DNA from: Streptomyces ruber
GTDB lineage: Bacteria; Actinomycetota; Actinomycetes; Streptomycetales; Streptomycetaceae
Length of the DNA: 64,000 nt
NCBI RefSeq assembly: GCF_014648075.1
Contig: NZ_BMQK01000006.1
Coordinates: forward strand, 1-64,000
Reading direction: 5' to 3'
The notes beneath the pieces are model-generated. The model saw only the letters and a program-made list of their open reading frames with translations. It was not told where the DNA came from and did no database searches. A program made the position numbers and the translations under genes. Of the stretch, positions 8,513-17,509 are shown one piece after another. Position 1 is the first letter of the stretch. Each line of letters starts with the position of its first letter.

Positions 8513-11032
8513 ATGCATGGGAGCACCGAGCGCGCCGGCCCCGCGGCCGGGAGTCCGCGGGCCGTGCTCACCGCTGCCGTGACGGACGCGCTGCGCGCCG
8601 TGGGCGGCTGCGCGGGCGGCGTGTACCTGCGGACCAGCACGCCCGGGCTGCTGCGCGTCTCCGTACTGGCGGGGGTGCCCGGGCCGCTGTTCCGGCCCTG
8701 GTGGCAGCTGACCGTGGACCGGCCCTTCCCCGTCGCCGACGCCCACCGGACGGGCTCGCCCGTGGTGCTCGCCGACGCCACGGAGACGATGCGCCGCTAC
8801 CCGCAGCTGGCGGCGGGCCTGCCGTTCCGGTTCGGCTCGGTGTACGTGCCGGTGGTGGGCGGCTCGACGCGGTACGGGGTACTGACGGTGCTGCGTCCCT
8901 CGGCGTCCGACACCGCGGACACGTTCACCGGGGGCGACGGGCTCAGGAGGCTCGCCGCGGTCGCGGACCGGCTCGGCGCCGGACTGCTGGCGCTCCAGCG
9001 GGCGGGCGCCGAGGTCGCCTGGGACGGGGAGCCGCTGTGCGTACGGCCCCCGGCCGCCGCCGAGCCGCCCGTCGGCCGGGTCGGCCACTTCACCTGGGAT
9101 CCGGCGCGCGCGGCCGTCACCGTGGACGACACGCTGCGGGACCTGGCGGGCGTGCCGGACGCCACCGGGGACGGCGGCACGACGTGCACGCCCGAGCGGC
9201 TCGCCGCCGCGGTGGCGTCCGGTGACGCGCCGCTGCTGCTGTCCGCCCTGCGGGACGCCGCGGCCGGGCTCCCCGCGGGCGGGCCGCTGCTGGTGCGGGC
9301 GGCCGACGGCGCACCCCGTCTGTTCGAGTGCCGGGCCCGCTCCGGGCCGCCCCTGGTGGACGGTCTCGTCATCGACCCGGGTCCGGGTCCGGCGGCGGCC
9401 GCCGCGACCGACCTGCTGCCGGACGGCGTGTTCGCCTTCGACCGGCTGGGGCTGATCACCTACGTCAACCCGCGCGCCGCCGCTCTGCTCGGCCGCCCCC
9501 GCGAGGAGCTCGTCGGCCGGCCCCTGTGGGAGGCGGTGCCCTGGCTGGACCGGCCCGCCTACGAGGACCACCTGCGCGGGGCGCTGCTCTCCCCGGACCC
9601 GGTGACCTTCCATGTGCGGCGCCCCCTCGGCGACGGCACGGCCGGTGTCCCGCTCGGGCCGCAGCGGCACGGCGGCGACTGGCTGACCCTGTCGGCGCAC
9701 CCCGGTCCCGACCTGGTCACCTGTCGGCTGGTACCGCTGGGGCAGGTCGCGGACACGGCGACGGTCCCGCCCGTGGACGAGGCGCGGACGACCGCGGGGA
9801 CGGCCTCGCTGGCACCGGTGTACCGGCCGATCGCCCTGGCCATCGCGCTGTCGGAGGCCATGACGGCCCAGCAGGTCTCCGAGGTGGTGACACGGGAGTT
9901 GCTGCCCGCCTTCGGCGGCCGCCGGCTCGCCATCTTCCTGCTGCACGAGCGGCACCTGTACCTGGCCTGGGAGTCCGGCTTCCCCAAGGGATTCCTCGCC
10001 CGGATCTCCGGGTCGCCTCTCGACGCCCCGCTGCCGGGCGCGCACACCCTCACCACCGGGCGCGCCCTGTTCTTCGAGTCGATGGAGCACCTGTCGGCCG
10101 CGTACCCCGGCATGCAGCTGGAGAGCAGCCTGGGGTCGCGGGTCTTCCTGCCGCTGATCGCCTCGGGCCGCCCGGTGGGCACCTGCATCATCGGCTTCGA
10201 CCGGCCGCGCCGCTTCACCGGTGAGGAACGCACCGTGCTGACCGCGCTCGGCGGCCTGATCGCCCAGGCCCTGGAGCGGGCCCGCCGCTACGAGACCGAG
10301 GCCGGGCTCGCGCGCGGACTGCAGCAGGTCCTGCTGCCGCACCGGCTGCCCGCGCACCCCCTGGTGGAGACCGCCGGCCGCTATCTGCCCGGTACGCAGG
10401 GCATCGACGTCGGCGGTGACTGGTACGACGTCGTGGAGGCCGGCGACGGGCTGGCGCTCGTCATCGGCGACGTGCAGGGCCGCGGTGTGCAGGCCGCGGC
10501 CACGATGGGCCAGCTGCGCAGCGCGGTGCGGGCGTTCGCGCTCGGCGACCACTCGCCCGACGAGGTGATGAGCAGCACCAACCGGCTGCTCATCGACCTC
10601 GACCCGGGCCAGTTCGCCACCTGCTGCTACGTACGCCTCGATCCGGTGAGCGGCACCGCCCTCGCCACGCGCGCCGGGCATCCGCAGCCGCTGCTGCGCC
10701 ACCCCGACGGCCGTACCGACGTCCTGGGCCTGCCGGGCGGGGTGGTGCTGGGCGTGGACCCGGACGCCTACTACCCGGTGACCGAGCTGCGGCTGGGCCC
10801 GGGTGCCGTGCTGGCGCTGTTCACCGACGGGCTGGTGGAACGGCCGGACGCCGACATCGACGAGGGCGTGGAGGACCTGCGCGCGGGACTGTCCCGTGCG
10901 GGCGCGCCCACCGGCGGCCCGCAGGGCGGCTTCCTGGCCGCGCTCGCGGACACGCTCACCGAGGACGCCCGCCGCAGGACCGCCCGGCCCGACGACATCG
11001 CGCTGCTCCTCGCCCGCCGCCGGGACGGGTGA
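8513..11032 (+). CDS. PAS/GAF sensor with PP2C-type (SpoIIE-like) phosphatase domain
   Basis: An 839-aa soluble signalling protein. An N-terminal GAF-like region (about 15-175) is followed by a PAS domain (about 300-410, FDRLGLITYVNPRAAALLGR), a second GAF domain (about 455-590) and a C-terminal SpoIIE/RsbU-type PP2C domain (about 595-832) with YLPGTQGIDVGGDWYD, VIGDVQGRGVQAAATM and LFTDGLVERPD, retaining the metal-binding aspartates. Such enzymes dephosphorylate anti-anti-sigma factors in stress signalling. No kinase-type HATPase domain and no partner anti-sigma gene are adjacent. The frame opens at TTG 8468; ATG 8513 is preferred. Confidence 0.9.
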   Translation: MHGSTERAGPAAGSPRAVLTAAVTDALRAVGGCAGGVYLRTSTPGLLRVSVLAGVPGPLFRPWWQLTVDRPFPVADAHRTGSPVVLADATETMRRYPQLAAGLPFRFGSVYVPVVGGSTRYGVLTVLRPSASDTADTFTGGDGLRRLAAVADRLGAGLLALQRAGAEVAWDGEPLCVRPPAAAEPPVGRVGHFTWDPARAAVTVDDTLRDLAGVPDATGDGGTTCTPERLAAAVASGDAPLLLSALRDAAAGLPAGGPLLVRAADGAPRLFECRARSGPPLVDGLVIDPGPGPAAAAATDLLPDGVFAFDRLGLITYVNPRAAALLGRPREELVGRPLWEAVPWLDRPAYEDHLRGALLSPDPVTFHVRRPLGDGTAGVPLGPQRHGGDWLTLSAHPGPDLVTCRLVPLGQVADTATVPPVDEARTTAGTASLAPVYRPIALAIALSEAMTAQQVSEVVTRELLPAFGGRRLAIFLLHERHLYLAWESGFPKGFLARISGSPLDAPLPGAHTLTTGRALFFESMEHLSAAYPGMQLESSLGSRVFLPLIASGRPVGTCIIGFDRPRRFTGEERTVLTALGGLIAQALERARRYETEAGLARGLQQVLLPHRLPAHPLVETAGRYLPGTQGIDVGGDWYDVVEAGDGLALVIGDVQGRGVQAAATMGQLRSAVRAFALGDHSPDEVMSSTNRLLIDLDPGQFATCCYVRLDPVSGTALATRAGHPQPLLRHPDGRTDVLGLPGGVVLGVDPDAYYPVTELRLGPGAVLALFTDGLVERPDADIDEGVEDLRAGLSRAGAPTGGPQGGFLAALADTLTEDARRRTARPDDIALLLARRRDG

Positions 11033-11053
11033 CGGCCGCGTGCCGGTGCCGCC

Positions 11054-11926
11054 TCAGGACGGCGGTACGACGGCCACCGGGCAGGGCGCGTGGTGCACGA
11101 GGGCGTGGGCCACCGAGCCGATCCGGGTCCCGATCGCCCTGCGGTGGGCGCGGCGCCCGGCCACCATCAGCTGGGCGTTGCCGGCCACCGACAGCAGGAC
11201 CTGCCCCGCGCTGCCGATCTCGACGTGCTCGGCCACCCGCACCTCGGGGAACCGTTCCCGCCACGGGCGCAGGGCCTCGGCCAGCGCCTTCTTCTCGTAC
11301 GGTTCCAGGCCGCCGGCCTCGTCCGCGAGCCGGAGCGAGCCCGGGCTGTAGCCGAAGACCGGGGGCAGGTTCCAGGCGCGGACGGCGCGCAGCGGGGCGC
11401 CGCGCGCGGCGGCGGTCTCGAAGGCGAAGCGGAGCGTCCCGGCGCTGTCCTCGGGACTGCCGTGCTGGCCGACGACGATCTCCCGGCCGACCGCCTCGGC
11501 CTCGGCGCGGTCGCCGGAGCGGACCAGGACGACGGGCCGGGTGGCCCGGGCGATCACCTGCTGGCCCACGGAGCCCAGCAGGAAGCCGACGACGGCGCCG
11601 TGCCCCCGCGAGCCCAGCACCAGCATCCCGGCGCCGTCGGCCTCGGCGATCAGGGCGTCGACCGCGCCGTCCGTCACGAACTCCGTCGCCAGGTCGAGGC
11701 CGTCGTGCTCCGCGCGCACGGCCTCCTCGGCGTCCCGCAGCGCCTGCCGGGCCCACTGCTCCTGGGTCTCGGGGTCGGTGGCCACGACCGGGTCGCGGGC
11801 CTGCCGCTCCCAGGCGTGGACGAGGCGCAGCGGCATCCCGCGCCGCACGGCCTCGCGCGCTCCCCAGGCCGCGGCGGCCCTGCTCTCGGGTGTTCCGTCC
11901 ACTCCCACACTGATCGGGCGGGTCAT
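11054..11926 (-). CDS. Universal stress protein, tandem Usp domains
   Basis: A 290-aa protein made of two UspA domains (about 1-145 and 150-290). Each begins with a conserved strand (MTRPISVGVDGTPES; REIVVGQHGSPED) and ends with the ATP-binding signature: GSRGHGAVVGFLLGSVGQQV in the first and the degenerate GRRAHRRAIGTRIGSVAHAL in the second. Actinobacterial tandem Usps bind ATP and are induced by hypoxia or stasis. The start ATG 11926 has AGAGGC upstream. The gene converges with the phosphatase gene, 21 nt apart. Confidence 0.93.
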   Translation of the reverse strand: MTRPISVGVDGTPESRAAAAWGAREAVRRGMPLRLVHAWERQARDPVVATDPETQEQWARQALRDAEEAVRAEHDGLDLATEFVTDGAVDALIAEADGAGMLVLGSRGHGAVVGFLLGSVGQQVIARATRPVVLVRSGDRAEAEAVGREIVVGQHGSPEDSAGTLRFAFETAAARGAPLRAVRAWNLPPVFGYSPGSLRLADEAGGLEPYEKKALAEALRPWRERFPEVRVAEHVEIGSAGQVLLSVAGNAQLMVAGRRAHRRAIGTRIGSVAHALVHHAPCPVAVVPPS

Positions 11927-11975
11927 GCGGCTGCCTCTTTCGTCGCGGGGCCACTGTCGTGCGGTCGTACGGCAC

Positions 11976-12728
11976 CTACCCCCGGTCCCGTACCCCTACC
12001 GCGCGCACCATGCGGTCGGCGAGGGCGCGCGCCTCGGGGACGAGGGTGTGCAGACGGTCCGGCTCGTGCCCGAGGTAGGCGGCCCGCGCGTGGGCCAGTA
12101 CGGGACGGTCGCCGGGCGGGAGCCGGTCCAGGGCCCACGCCGCGGCGGCGTCCTTGGACCGGATGTCGCCGGTCTCCAGGGTCGTCCAGACGCGCGCGAG
12201 GGTGAGCAGCACGTTGCGGGTGTCGGACTCCAGCCCGGCGAGGAGGCCGGGCACGCCCGCGAGGACCGCCCGCCGCAGGTCCTCGGCGGGTACGGGGTCG
12301 AGGACCTCGGCCGGCGGCGGGCCGTACAGCGCGGTGCCGCCGCGCAGGGTCATCGTGAGGACGGGCGCGAGGTCGGGGTCGTCGGCCGGCTCGGGCACGG
12401 TCCCGCGTTCGTACTCCTCGCGCAGCCACTCCCCGTACTGGAACTCCCGGCGGGGCGGGTGGCGCCAGGGCCGTACGTCGTCCCGCGCGACGACGGTGAG
12501 TTCGACGGGCCGGACGGGACCGCCGGGCGCGCCCGACATGCCCAGCAGCCCGTCGACGAGGGCCTGCCGCTCCTCGGCGGCCGTCCGGCGCCGTGTCACG
12601 GCGAGCACGTCGAGGTCGCTGAACGGGCGCAGGCCGCCGAGCACGGCGCTGCCGTGCGCGTAGGCGCCCAGGAGGGCGGAACCGAGCACCCGGCGCACGA
12701 GGCCCACGACGGCGTCGAGTTGCGTCAC
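11976..12728 (-). CDS. AadA-like aminoglycoside nucleotidyltransferase
   Basis: A 250-aa protein resembling AadA/ANT(3'')(9) enzymes along its whole length: nucleotidyltransferase core GSAVLGGLRPFSDLDVL (Asp-x-Asp metal site), RPVELTVVARDDVRPWR, REFQYGEW, the C-terminal helical-domain motifs RNVLLTLARVW and DAAAAWALDRLP, and AYLGHEPDRL. Known members transfer AMP from ATP to spectinomycin and streptomycin. The start is GTG 12728; the frame runs on upstream only through sequence antisense to the VOC gene. No integron or transposon sequence flanks it and base use matches its neighbours, so it reads as a resident gene. Substrate is not proven. Confidence 0.85.
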   Translation of the reverse strand: MTQLDAVVGLVRRVLGSALLGAYAHGSAVLGGLRPFSDLDVLAVTRRRTAAEERQALVDGLLGMSGAPGGPVRPVELTVVARDDVRPWRHPPRREFQYGEWLREEYERGTVPEPADDPDLAPVLTMTLRGGTALYGPPPAEVLDPVPAEDLRRAVLAGVPGLLAGLESDTRNVLLTLARVWTTLETGDIRSKDAAAAWALDRLPPGDRPVLAHARAAYLGHEPDRLHTLVPEARALADRMVRAVGVRDRG

Positions 12729-12793
12729 GGACCGGATGGTAGGCGGCGGCCGTCTCCGTCCGCCAGGCGATTTCCGCTCGCGGCCGGTGGCCG

Positions 12794-13291
12794 TCAGTTC
12801 ACCGTCGCGCCGTACATCTCGCCCAGCGGGTCGGCGATCAGTTCCACGCGGGCGCCGTCGGGGTCGCGGAAGTAGAGCGAGGTGCCGCTCTCCTCCACGT
12901 ACTCCACACCGGCGGCGGCGAGCTTGTCGCGCAGCCGCTCCCAGGTGGCGGGTTCCACCGAGATCGCCACGTGGTGGAGTCCGCCGAGGACCTCGGCGTA
13001 CGGGCCGAGGTCGAGGCCCGGGAAGTCGAAGAAGGCGAGCAGGTTGCCGTTGCCCAGGTCGAAGAAGAAGTGCGTGGAGCCCTCGTAGTCGCGGTTCCCG
13101 ATCATCTCGGTGAGCGGGAACTCCAGCAGGTCCTGGTAGAACCGCACGGTCCGCTCCACGTCGGCGGAGAGCAGCGCGGTGTGGTGGATGCCGCGGGCGC
13201 TGCTCGCGGGACGGTCCGCCGGGGCGGTCAGGTACCGGTCCCGGATGCGCTCGCGTTCCGCCTCGATCGCTGCGAGGTCGACTGGGTCCAC
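12794..13291 (-). CDS. VOC-family (glyoxalase/dioxygenase-fold) protein
   Basis: A 165-aa protein of the vicinal-oxygen-chelate fold with two beta-alpha-beta-beta-beta units: GIHHTALLSADVERTVRFYQ (about residue 34) and GGLHHVAISVEPATW (about 104), ending in YFRDPDGARVELI. The His and Glu residues fit the metal-ligand positions of this family. An N-terminal helical segment of about 30 residues precedes the fold. The start is GTG 13291 behind AGGAG. It has its own promoter-like site upstream. Substrate is unknown; glyoxalase, dioxygenase and resistance roles all occur in this fold. Confidence 0.87.
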   Translation of the reverse strand: MDPVDLAAIEAERERIRDRYLTAPADRPASSARGIHHTALLSADVERTVRFYQDLLEFPLTEMIGNRDYEGSTHFFFDLGNGNLLAFFDFPGLDLGPYAEVLGGLHHVAISVEPATWERLRDKLAAAGVEYVEESGTSLYFRDPDGARVELIADPLGEMYGATVN

Positions 13292-13341
13292 GGAAGGCTC
13301 CTGGAAGGCTCAAAAGTTCGCTGTTCAATCACTTCTGGTCC

Positions 13342-13369
13342 ACTCTAGGCGCCCCACACACCGGGTCAA
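13342..13369 (-). promoter_or_regulatory. Sigma-HrdB-type promoter for the VOC gene
   Basis: On the minus strand, TTGACC (13364-13369) and TAGAGT (13342-13347) are separated by exactly 16 nt, close to the housekeeping consensus. Transcription would start near 13335, about 45 nt before the GTG start. Two GTTC words three bases apart (about 13315-13326) sit between promoter and gene. The rest of the gap up to 13537 holds nothing recognisable. Confidence 0.6.
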
Positions 13370-13537
13370 CCCGACACGCGGTGGTACGGACGGCGTCATA
13401 ACGACGCGATGGGGACCCCGTCATGGACGGCACGTCCCCGTCGTGGCCGTCGGGGCCGGTCCGGTCACCGGCCGCGACGGCCTCCTTCGCGGGTCCGTAC
13501 CTCGGTACGGGCGCCGACCACTGACGCGCCTCGGGAG

Positions 13538-16500
13538 CTAGTGCGCGTCACAGCACCCGTCGCGCCGCATCAGCCGTCCCACCTCCAGCCAGTCGTCCGC
13601 CCCGGCCGCCGGCATGCTCCGGGCCGCGGGCTCGAAGGCGCGGACCAGTTCCTCGGTCGTGTACGGCACTCCGCCCCGCAGGACGGACACCGTCCGGACG
13701 AGGGTGCGGAAGTCCGTGAACGGGTCGCCGTCGACGACGGTCAGATCGGCCAGCCTGCCCCGCTCCACCGTCCCGAGGTCGCCGTCCAGGCCGAAGACCC
13801 GGGCCGGCAGGACCGTCGCGGTGCGCAGCGCCCCGGCCGGGGAGAGGCCGCCGCGGTGCAGGGCGCGCAGGGCGAGGTGGAGGTGGAGGCCGACGGGCAC
13901 GAGGGGCTGGTCCGTGCCGAGGGCGACGAGTCCGCCGGCGGCGAGGATCCGCCGGTAGACGTCGGTCTCGGTGCGCAGCGTGGCGAGCTGGGCCGCCGTC
14001 GGCGGGGTGCCGGCCGACTCCCGTACGGCCGCGGCGTCCCACGGCGGCATGACGACGGTGACCCGCGGGTCGTCGGCGAGCCCGGGGTCGTCGCCGAGGA
14101 GCGGTGCGGCGGTGAACGGGGTGGCGATCAGCGAGAAGTGCGCTCCGCGTGCGCTGTAGATCTCCACCACGTCCTGGTACGCGCGTCCCGTCGCCGTGGT
14201 GGCGTGCCCGTACTCGGCGCGCTGGGTGGCCTGGAGGTGCGTCGTCAGGTCCTGGCCGAGCCGGATGCCCGGGGAGAGCAGGTGGCTCCCGGCGCGGACG
14301 CCGAGGCGCTCGTGGGCGAAGCGCGCCGCCTCCTCCATCACCCAGCCCGGGGCGCGCACATAGGTCTTCACGAAGTCCCAGTCCAGCGCGGCACCGCGGG
14401 CGAGCGAGCGGCGCAGCCCCTGCCGGGTGCGGTGGGCGCGGCCCATGCTGTAGGCGACGCGGGCGCCGTCGAGGAGTTCTCCGGTGGTCAGCAGCCGGGG
14501 CCCGGCGAGTTCCCCGGCGGCCACCGCCTCGCGCAGGCGCGCCTGTTCGTACGCGAAGCCGCCGAGGGAGACGGCGGTGGTGATGCCGTAGGTGAGCTGG
14601 CCGGCGGTCTGGCGGCCGCCGTAGGTGTACTGCCAGGGGTGGGTGTGGGTGTCCCACAGGCCGGGGATCACGGTCCGCCCGGAGGCGTCGACGCGCCGCA
14701 GGGCCGCGCGCCGGTTCGTCCGGTGCGGTTCGACGGCCGCGACGCGCCCGCCCCGGACCACGATGTCCACGTCGTCGCGGACCTCCTCGCCCGTGCCGTC
14801 CCACAACTGCCCGGCGTGCACCACGACGTCGGCGGGGGTCGGCCGGGTGCGGTCCAGCGGGACGCGCACGGTGCGGGCGGCGGTGCCGTCGGCCCGGACC
14901 AGGCGCAGCCGGTCGCCGGACAGGTACAGCAGGGTGCGGGAATCCCCGGACCAGGACGGGTGGTCGGCGGGCTCGGTGGTGAGGGTGCGCAGCTCGCCGC
15001 GCGGGGTGCCGTCGGGGCCGACGGGCAGTACGCACAGCGCGGACTCGACGACGAGGGCCATCGAGCGGCCGTCCGGTGACCAGACGGGCCCGCTGTCGTA
15101 GCGGTCGGCGATCGACGTGTGCGGGGCGACCTGGTACCGGCGGTCGGTGCCGGCCGCGGTGCCGGACCCGTCGGGCACGTCGACCACCCGCACGACGTTG
15201 TGGCCCTCGCGGAAGCGGAGGTTGACGCGGGTACGGTCGCACAGGGCCAGCCGGCGGCCGTCGGGCGACCAGCTGGGGCGGCCGGGCAGCCCGCCGCCGC
15301 CGAGGGGCTCGGCGAGCACCCGCTCCGCGCCGGTCGCGAGGTCCCGCACGAGGAGCCGTCCGGTCATGTCCAGGCAGGCCAGCCGCCGTCCGTCGGGCGA
15401 CAGCGCGGGGTGCACCCGGCCGCCGGCCGCGAGCGCGGTCTCCTCCCCCGTGGCGAGGTCGTGCCGGTACACGCCGAGGAGTCCGTCGCGGTCGTCGGCG
15501 TACACCAGTGACCGGCCGTCGCGCGCCCAGGACGGTGCGAGGAGGTACCGGGTGGCGCCCGCGCGCCGCAGCCGCCGGGGCGGACGGCCGCCCGACGTGC
15601 TCGCCAGCCACAGGGAGTTGAGGGCCGCGAAGGCGATCTGCCGGCCGTCCGGCGACAGCGCGGGCAGGTGCACCCCCCGTACGGCTCTCACCCGTGCCTC
15701 CCCCAGGTCGTGACGCTTCGTCCGGTACCGGGGCCGGTCGACGGGCAGCACACCGTCGAAGGGGATCGTCCGCGGGTGTTCCGGCCGGTCCGGGCGCAGC
15801 AGGGTGAAGGCGCCGTCCACCGTCAGGAGCAGTTCCCCGGCCGGTGTCCAGCGCGGCGGTACGGGGGCGACGTCCCCGGCGACCGGTACGGGGGCGCCGT
15901 CGACGACGAGGGTGCAGGAGGCGTTCGGTGCGGCCGTGGTCCTCAGGTGGGCCAGCCGGCCGTCGGGGGCGACGGCCGGGGTCATCAGCTGCGCGGTTCC
16001 CGTCCCGGTGTACTCGGCCTTCACCGGGCCCGCTCCGTCGGCGGGGACGGCGGCGATCGTGCGGGCCCGCAGGGCGGTGGTGCCCTCGGCCGTGGTGACG
16101 GCCTCCGCGCGGACGAAGAGCACGCGCGCGCCGTCCGGGGACCAGGTCGGGTCGAAGTCCTCCCACGCGCCGTCCTGGAGCGGGCCGTCCTGCCCGGCGA
16201 GGCCGGTGACACGGGTGATGCGGCCGGTGCGCAGGTCCAGGACGTGGACGCGGTAGGGGGCGCCGTCGACCGGGTCGCCGCCGCGCTCGGAGGCGAAGGC
16301 GAGGCGGGTGCCGTCGGGCGAGAAGGCGGGGGCGCGGTCGTCCCAGGGGCCGTCGGTGCGCTGCCGCAGTCCGGAGCCGTCGGGGCGGACGGTCCACAGG
16401 TGGAAGCCGCCGTCGCGGTACGCGCAGAAGGCGACCAGCTCGCCGTCCGGGGCGTGCACGGGGCGGTTGGGTTCGAGGTCCGCCGGGGTGAGCGGGCGCG

Positions 16501-16780
16501 CCGCACCGCCGGAGCGCGGCACGGACCACAGGGTGCTCTGCACCTCGGCGACCATCCGGTCCCCGGTGGGCGAGAGGGTCGCCGCGCCGTTGGTGGCCCG
16601 GGTGAAGGACAGCTCGACGCCGGTGCGGGCGCGGGCCGGGGCGGGGGCGATGCCGAGGAGCGGGACGGCCCCCGCGGCGGCGAGGAGCTGACGGCGGGTC
16701 GGACGGAGGGCGTGCGGAGGAGGGGGCGCGGGGAGCGGGGAGGAGGGGCGGGGGGCGTCGGTACTCCGGTCACGGTCCAT
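13538..16780 (-). CDS. Tat-exported TolB/WD40-like propeller plus amidohydrolase
   Basis: A 1080-aa exported protein. A twin-arginine signal (TRRQLLAAAGAVPLLG, about residues 28-43, cleaved near ARA) is followed by many TolB-type propeller repeats (SPDGRQIAF, SPDGRRLACLD, SWSPDGRRLAL; about 60-650) and a metal-dependent amidohydrolase domain (about 670-1050) with DTHTHPW (about 708), GSHLLSPG, YGHATTATG and LGTDQPLVPVG. Members of this class hydrolyse imides, dipeptides or related amides outside the cell; the substrate is not predictable. The C-terminus RRDGCCDAH carries a Cys pair. The start is ATG 16780. Confidence 0.88.
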   Translation of the reverse strand: MDRDRSTDAPRPSSPLPAPPPPHALRPTRRQLLAAAGAVPLLGIAPAPARARTGVELSFTRATNGAATLSPTGDRMVAEVQSTLWSVPRSGGAARPLTPADLEPNRPVHAPDGELVAFCAYRDGGFHLWTVRPDGSGLRQRTDGPWDDRAPAFSPDGTRLAFASERGGDPVDGAPYRVHVLDLRTGRITRVTGLAGQDGPLQDGAWEDFDPTWSPDGARVLFVRAEAVTTAEGTTALRARTIAAVPADGAGPVKAEYTGTGTAQLMTPAVAPDGRLAHLRTTAAPNASCTLVVDGAPVPVAGDVAPVPPRWTPAGELLLTVDGAFTLLRPDRPEHPRTIPFDGVLPVDRPRYRTKRHDLGEARVRAVRGVHLPALSPDGRQIAFAALNSLWLASTSGGRPPRRLRRAGATRYLLAPSWARDGRSLVYADDRDGLLGVYRHDLATGEETALAAGGRVHPALSPDGRRLACLDMTGRLLVRDLATGAERVLAEPLGGGGLPGRPSWSPDGRRLALCDRTRVNLRFREGHNVVRVVDVPDGSGTAAGTDRRYQVAPHTSIADRYDSGPVWSPDGRSMALVVESALCVLPVGPDGTPRGELRTLTTEPADHPSWSGDSRTLLYLSGDRLRLVRADGTAARTVRVPLDRTRPTPADVVVHAGQLWDGTGEEVRDDVDIVVRGGRVAAVEPHRTNRRAALRRVDASGRTVIPGLWDTHTHPWQYTYGGRQTAGQLTYGITTAVSLGGFAYEQARLREAVAAGELAGPRLLTTGELLDGARVAYSMGRAHRTRQGLRRSLARGAALDWDFVKTYVRAPGWVMEEAARFAHERLGVRAGSHLLSPGIRLGQDLTTHLQATQRAEYGHATTATGRAYQDVVEIYSARGAHFSLIATPFTAAPLLGDDPGLADDPRVTVVMPPWDAAAVRESAGTPPTAAQLATLRTETDVYRRILAAGGLVALGTDQPLVPVGLHLHLALRALHRGGLSPAGALRTATVLPARVFGLDGDLGTVERGRLADLTVVDGDPFTDFRTLVRTVSVLRGGVPYTTEELVRAFEPAARSMPAAGADDWLEVGRLMRRDGCCDAH

Positions 16781-16827
16781 GACAGCTCACGCTGACGCAC
16801 CGTCCGCCCCGCGACAACAGGGCGTCG

Positions 16828-17349
16828 TCAGGGAACCGGGGTGGTGCCGCCCCGGGCCGCGGCGGAGGTGTGGCGGTGCCGCGTCCACAGCGGCAGCACG
16901 AACCAGCAGAGCACGTACCAGGCGAACACCCCGCCCACCAGCCACGGCACCGCTCCGTGGTGGGTGGCCAGCCGCAGGATCAGCAGCAGCGCCGCGGTCA
17001 TCGTGATCAGCAGCAGGACGAGGCCCGTGAAGGTCAGGCGGGCCGCCCAGGCCACCGCCTGCGGCTTCACCCGCCGGCCGACGAGGAGGCGGTGCAGGGA
17101 GACCGGGCCGATCAGGGCGCCGGTGGCCGCGGCGCCGAGAACGACCGTGACGACGTAGATGGTCCGGTCGGTCTGGCGCAGGTGCTCGTACCGGGGCGTG
17201 AACACGACGGTGAGCAGGAAGCCGAACAGGATCTGCACGCCCGTCTGGGCCACGCGGACCTCCTGGATGAGCTCGCCCCACTTGCGGTCGGCGCGCTCCT
17301 CCTCGGTCTCGTGACGGCCACGTCCCACGTCGGTGTCGTCGGCGGGCAC
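16828..17349 (-). CDS. DUF6328-like four-helix membrane protein
   Basis: A 173-aa protein. After an acidic N-terminus containing ETEEERADRKWGELIQEVRV, it has four hydrophobic segments (about 40-58, 70-88, 105-130, 138-158). The sequence RVAQTGVQILFGFLLTVVF is the hallmark I associate with DUF6328 proteins of actinomycetes; function unknown. The frame begins at GTG 17349, but GGAGG lies only 4 nt before it, so a later GTG near 17328 may be the real start. It follows the DUF1206 gene on the same strand, 160 nt downstream. Confidence 0.8.
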   Translation of the reverse strand: MPADDTDVGRGRHETEEERADRKWGELIQEVRVAQTGVQILFGFLLTVVFTPRYEHLRQTDRTIYVVTVVLGAAATGALIGPVSLHRLLVGRRVKPQAVAWAARLTFTGLVLLLITMTAALLLILRLATHHGAVPWLVGGVFAWYVLCWFVLPLWTRHRHTSAAARGGTTPVP

Positions 17350-17509
17350 CTTTCCTCCCCGTGGGCTCGGTCGTTCCTTCCCCTGTCTCCCCCCTCGTCC
17401 GGCGGGAGGGGCGCGGCGGGCCGCGGGCGCGCCGACCGGTCCACCCGGGCGGGTGAACCGGTCCGGCTCGGCCGGTACCGCGTACCGACGGGTGACCGGG
17501 CCCGTCGGG

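Noticed and set aside
11976..13328. 450-codon version of the AadA-like gene starting at 13328
   Set aside because: The first 200 codons are antisense to the VOC gene; GTG 12728 gives the normal family length.
13548..16529. 993-codon minus frame inside the amidohydrolase gene
   Set aside because: Arg/Pro-rich shadow in another frame of a gene with clear Tat signal, propeller repeats and metal motifs.
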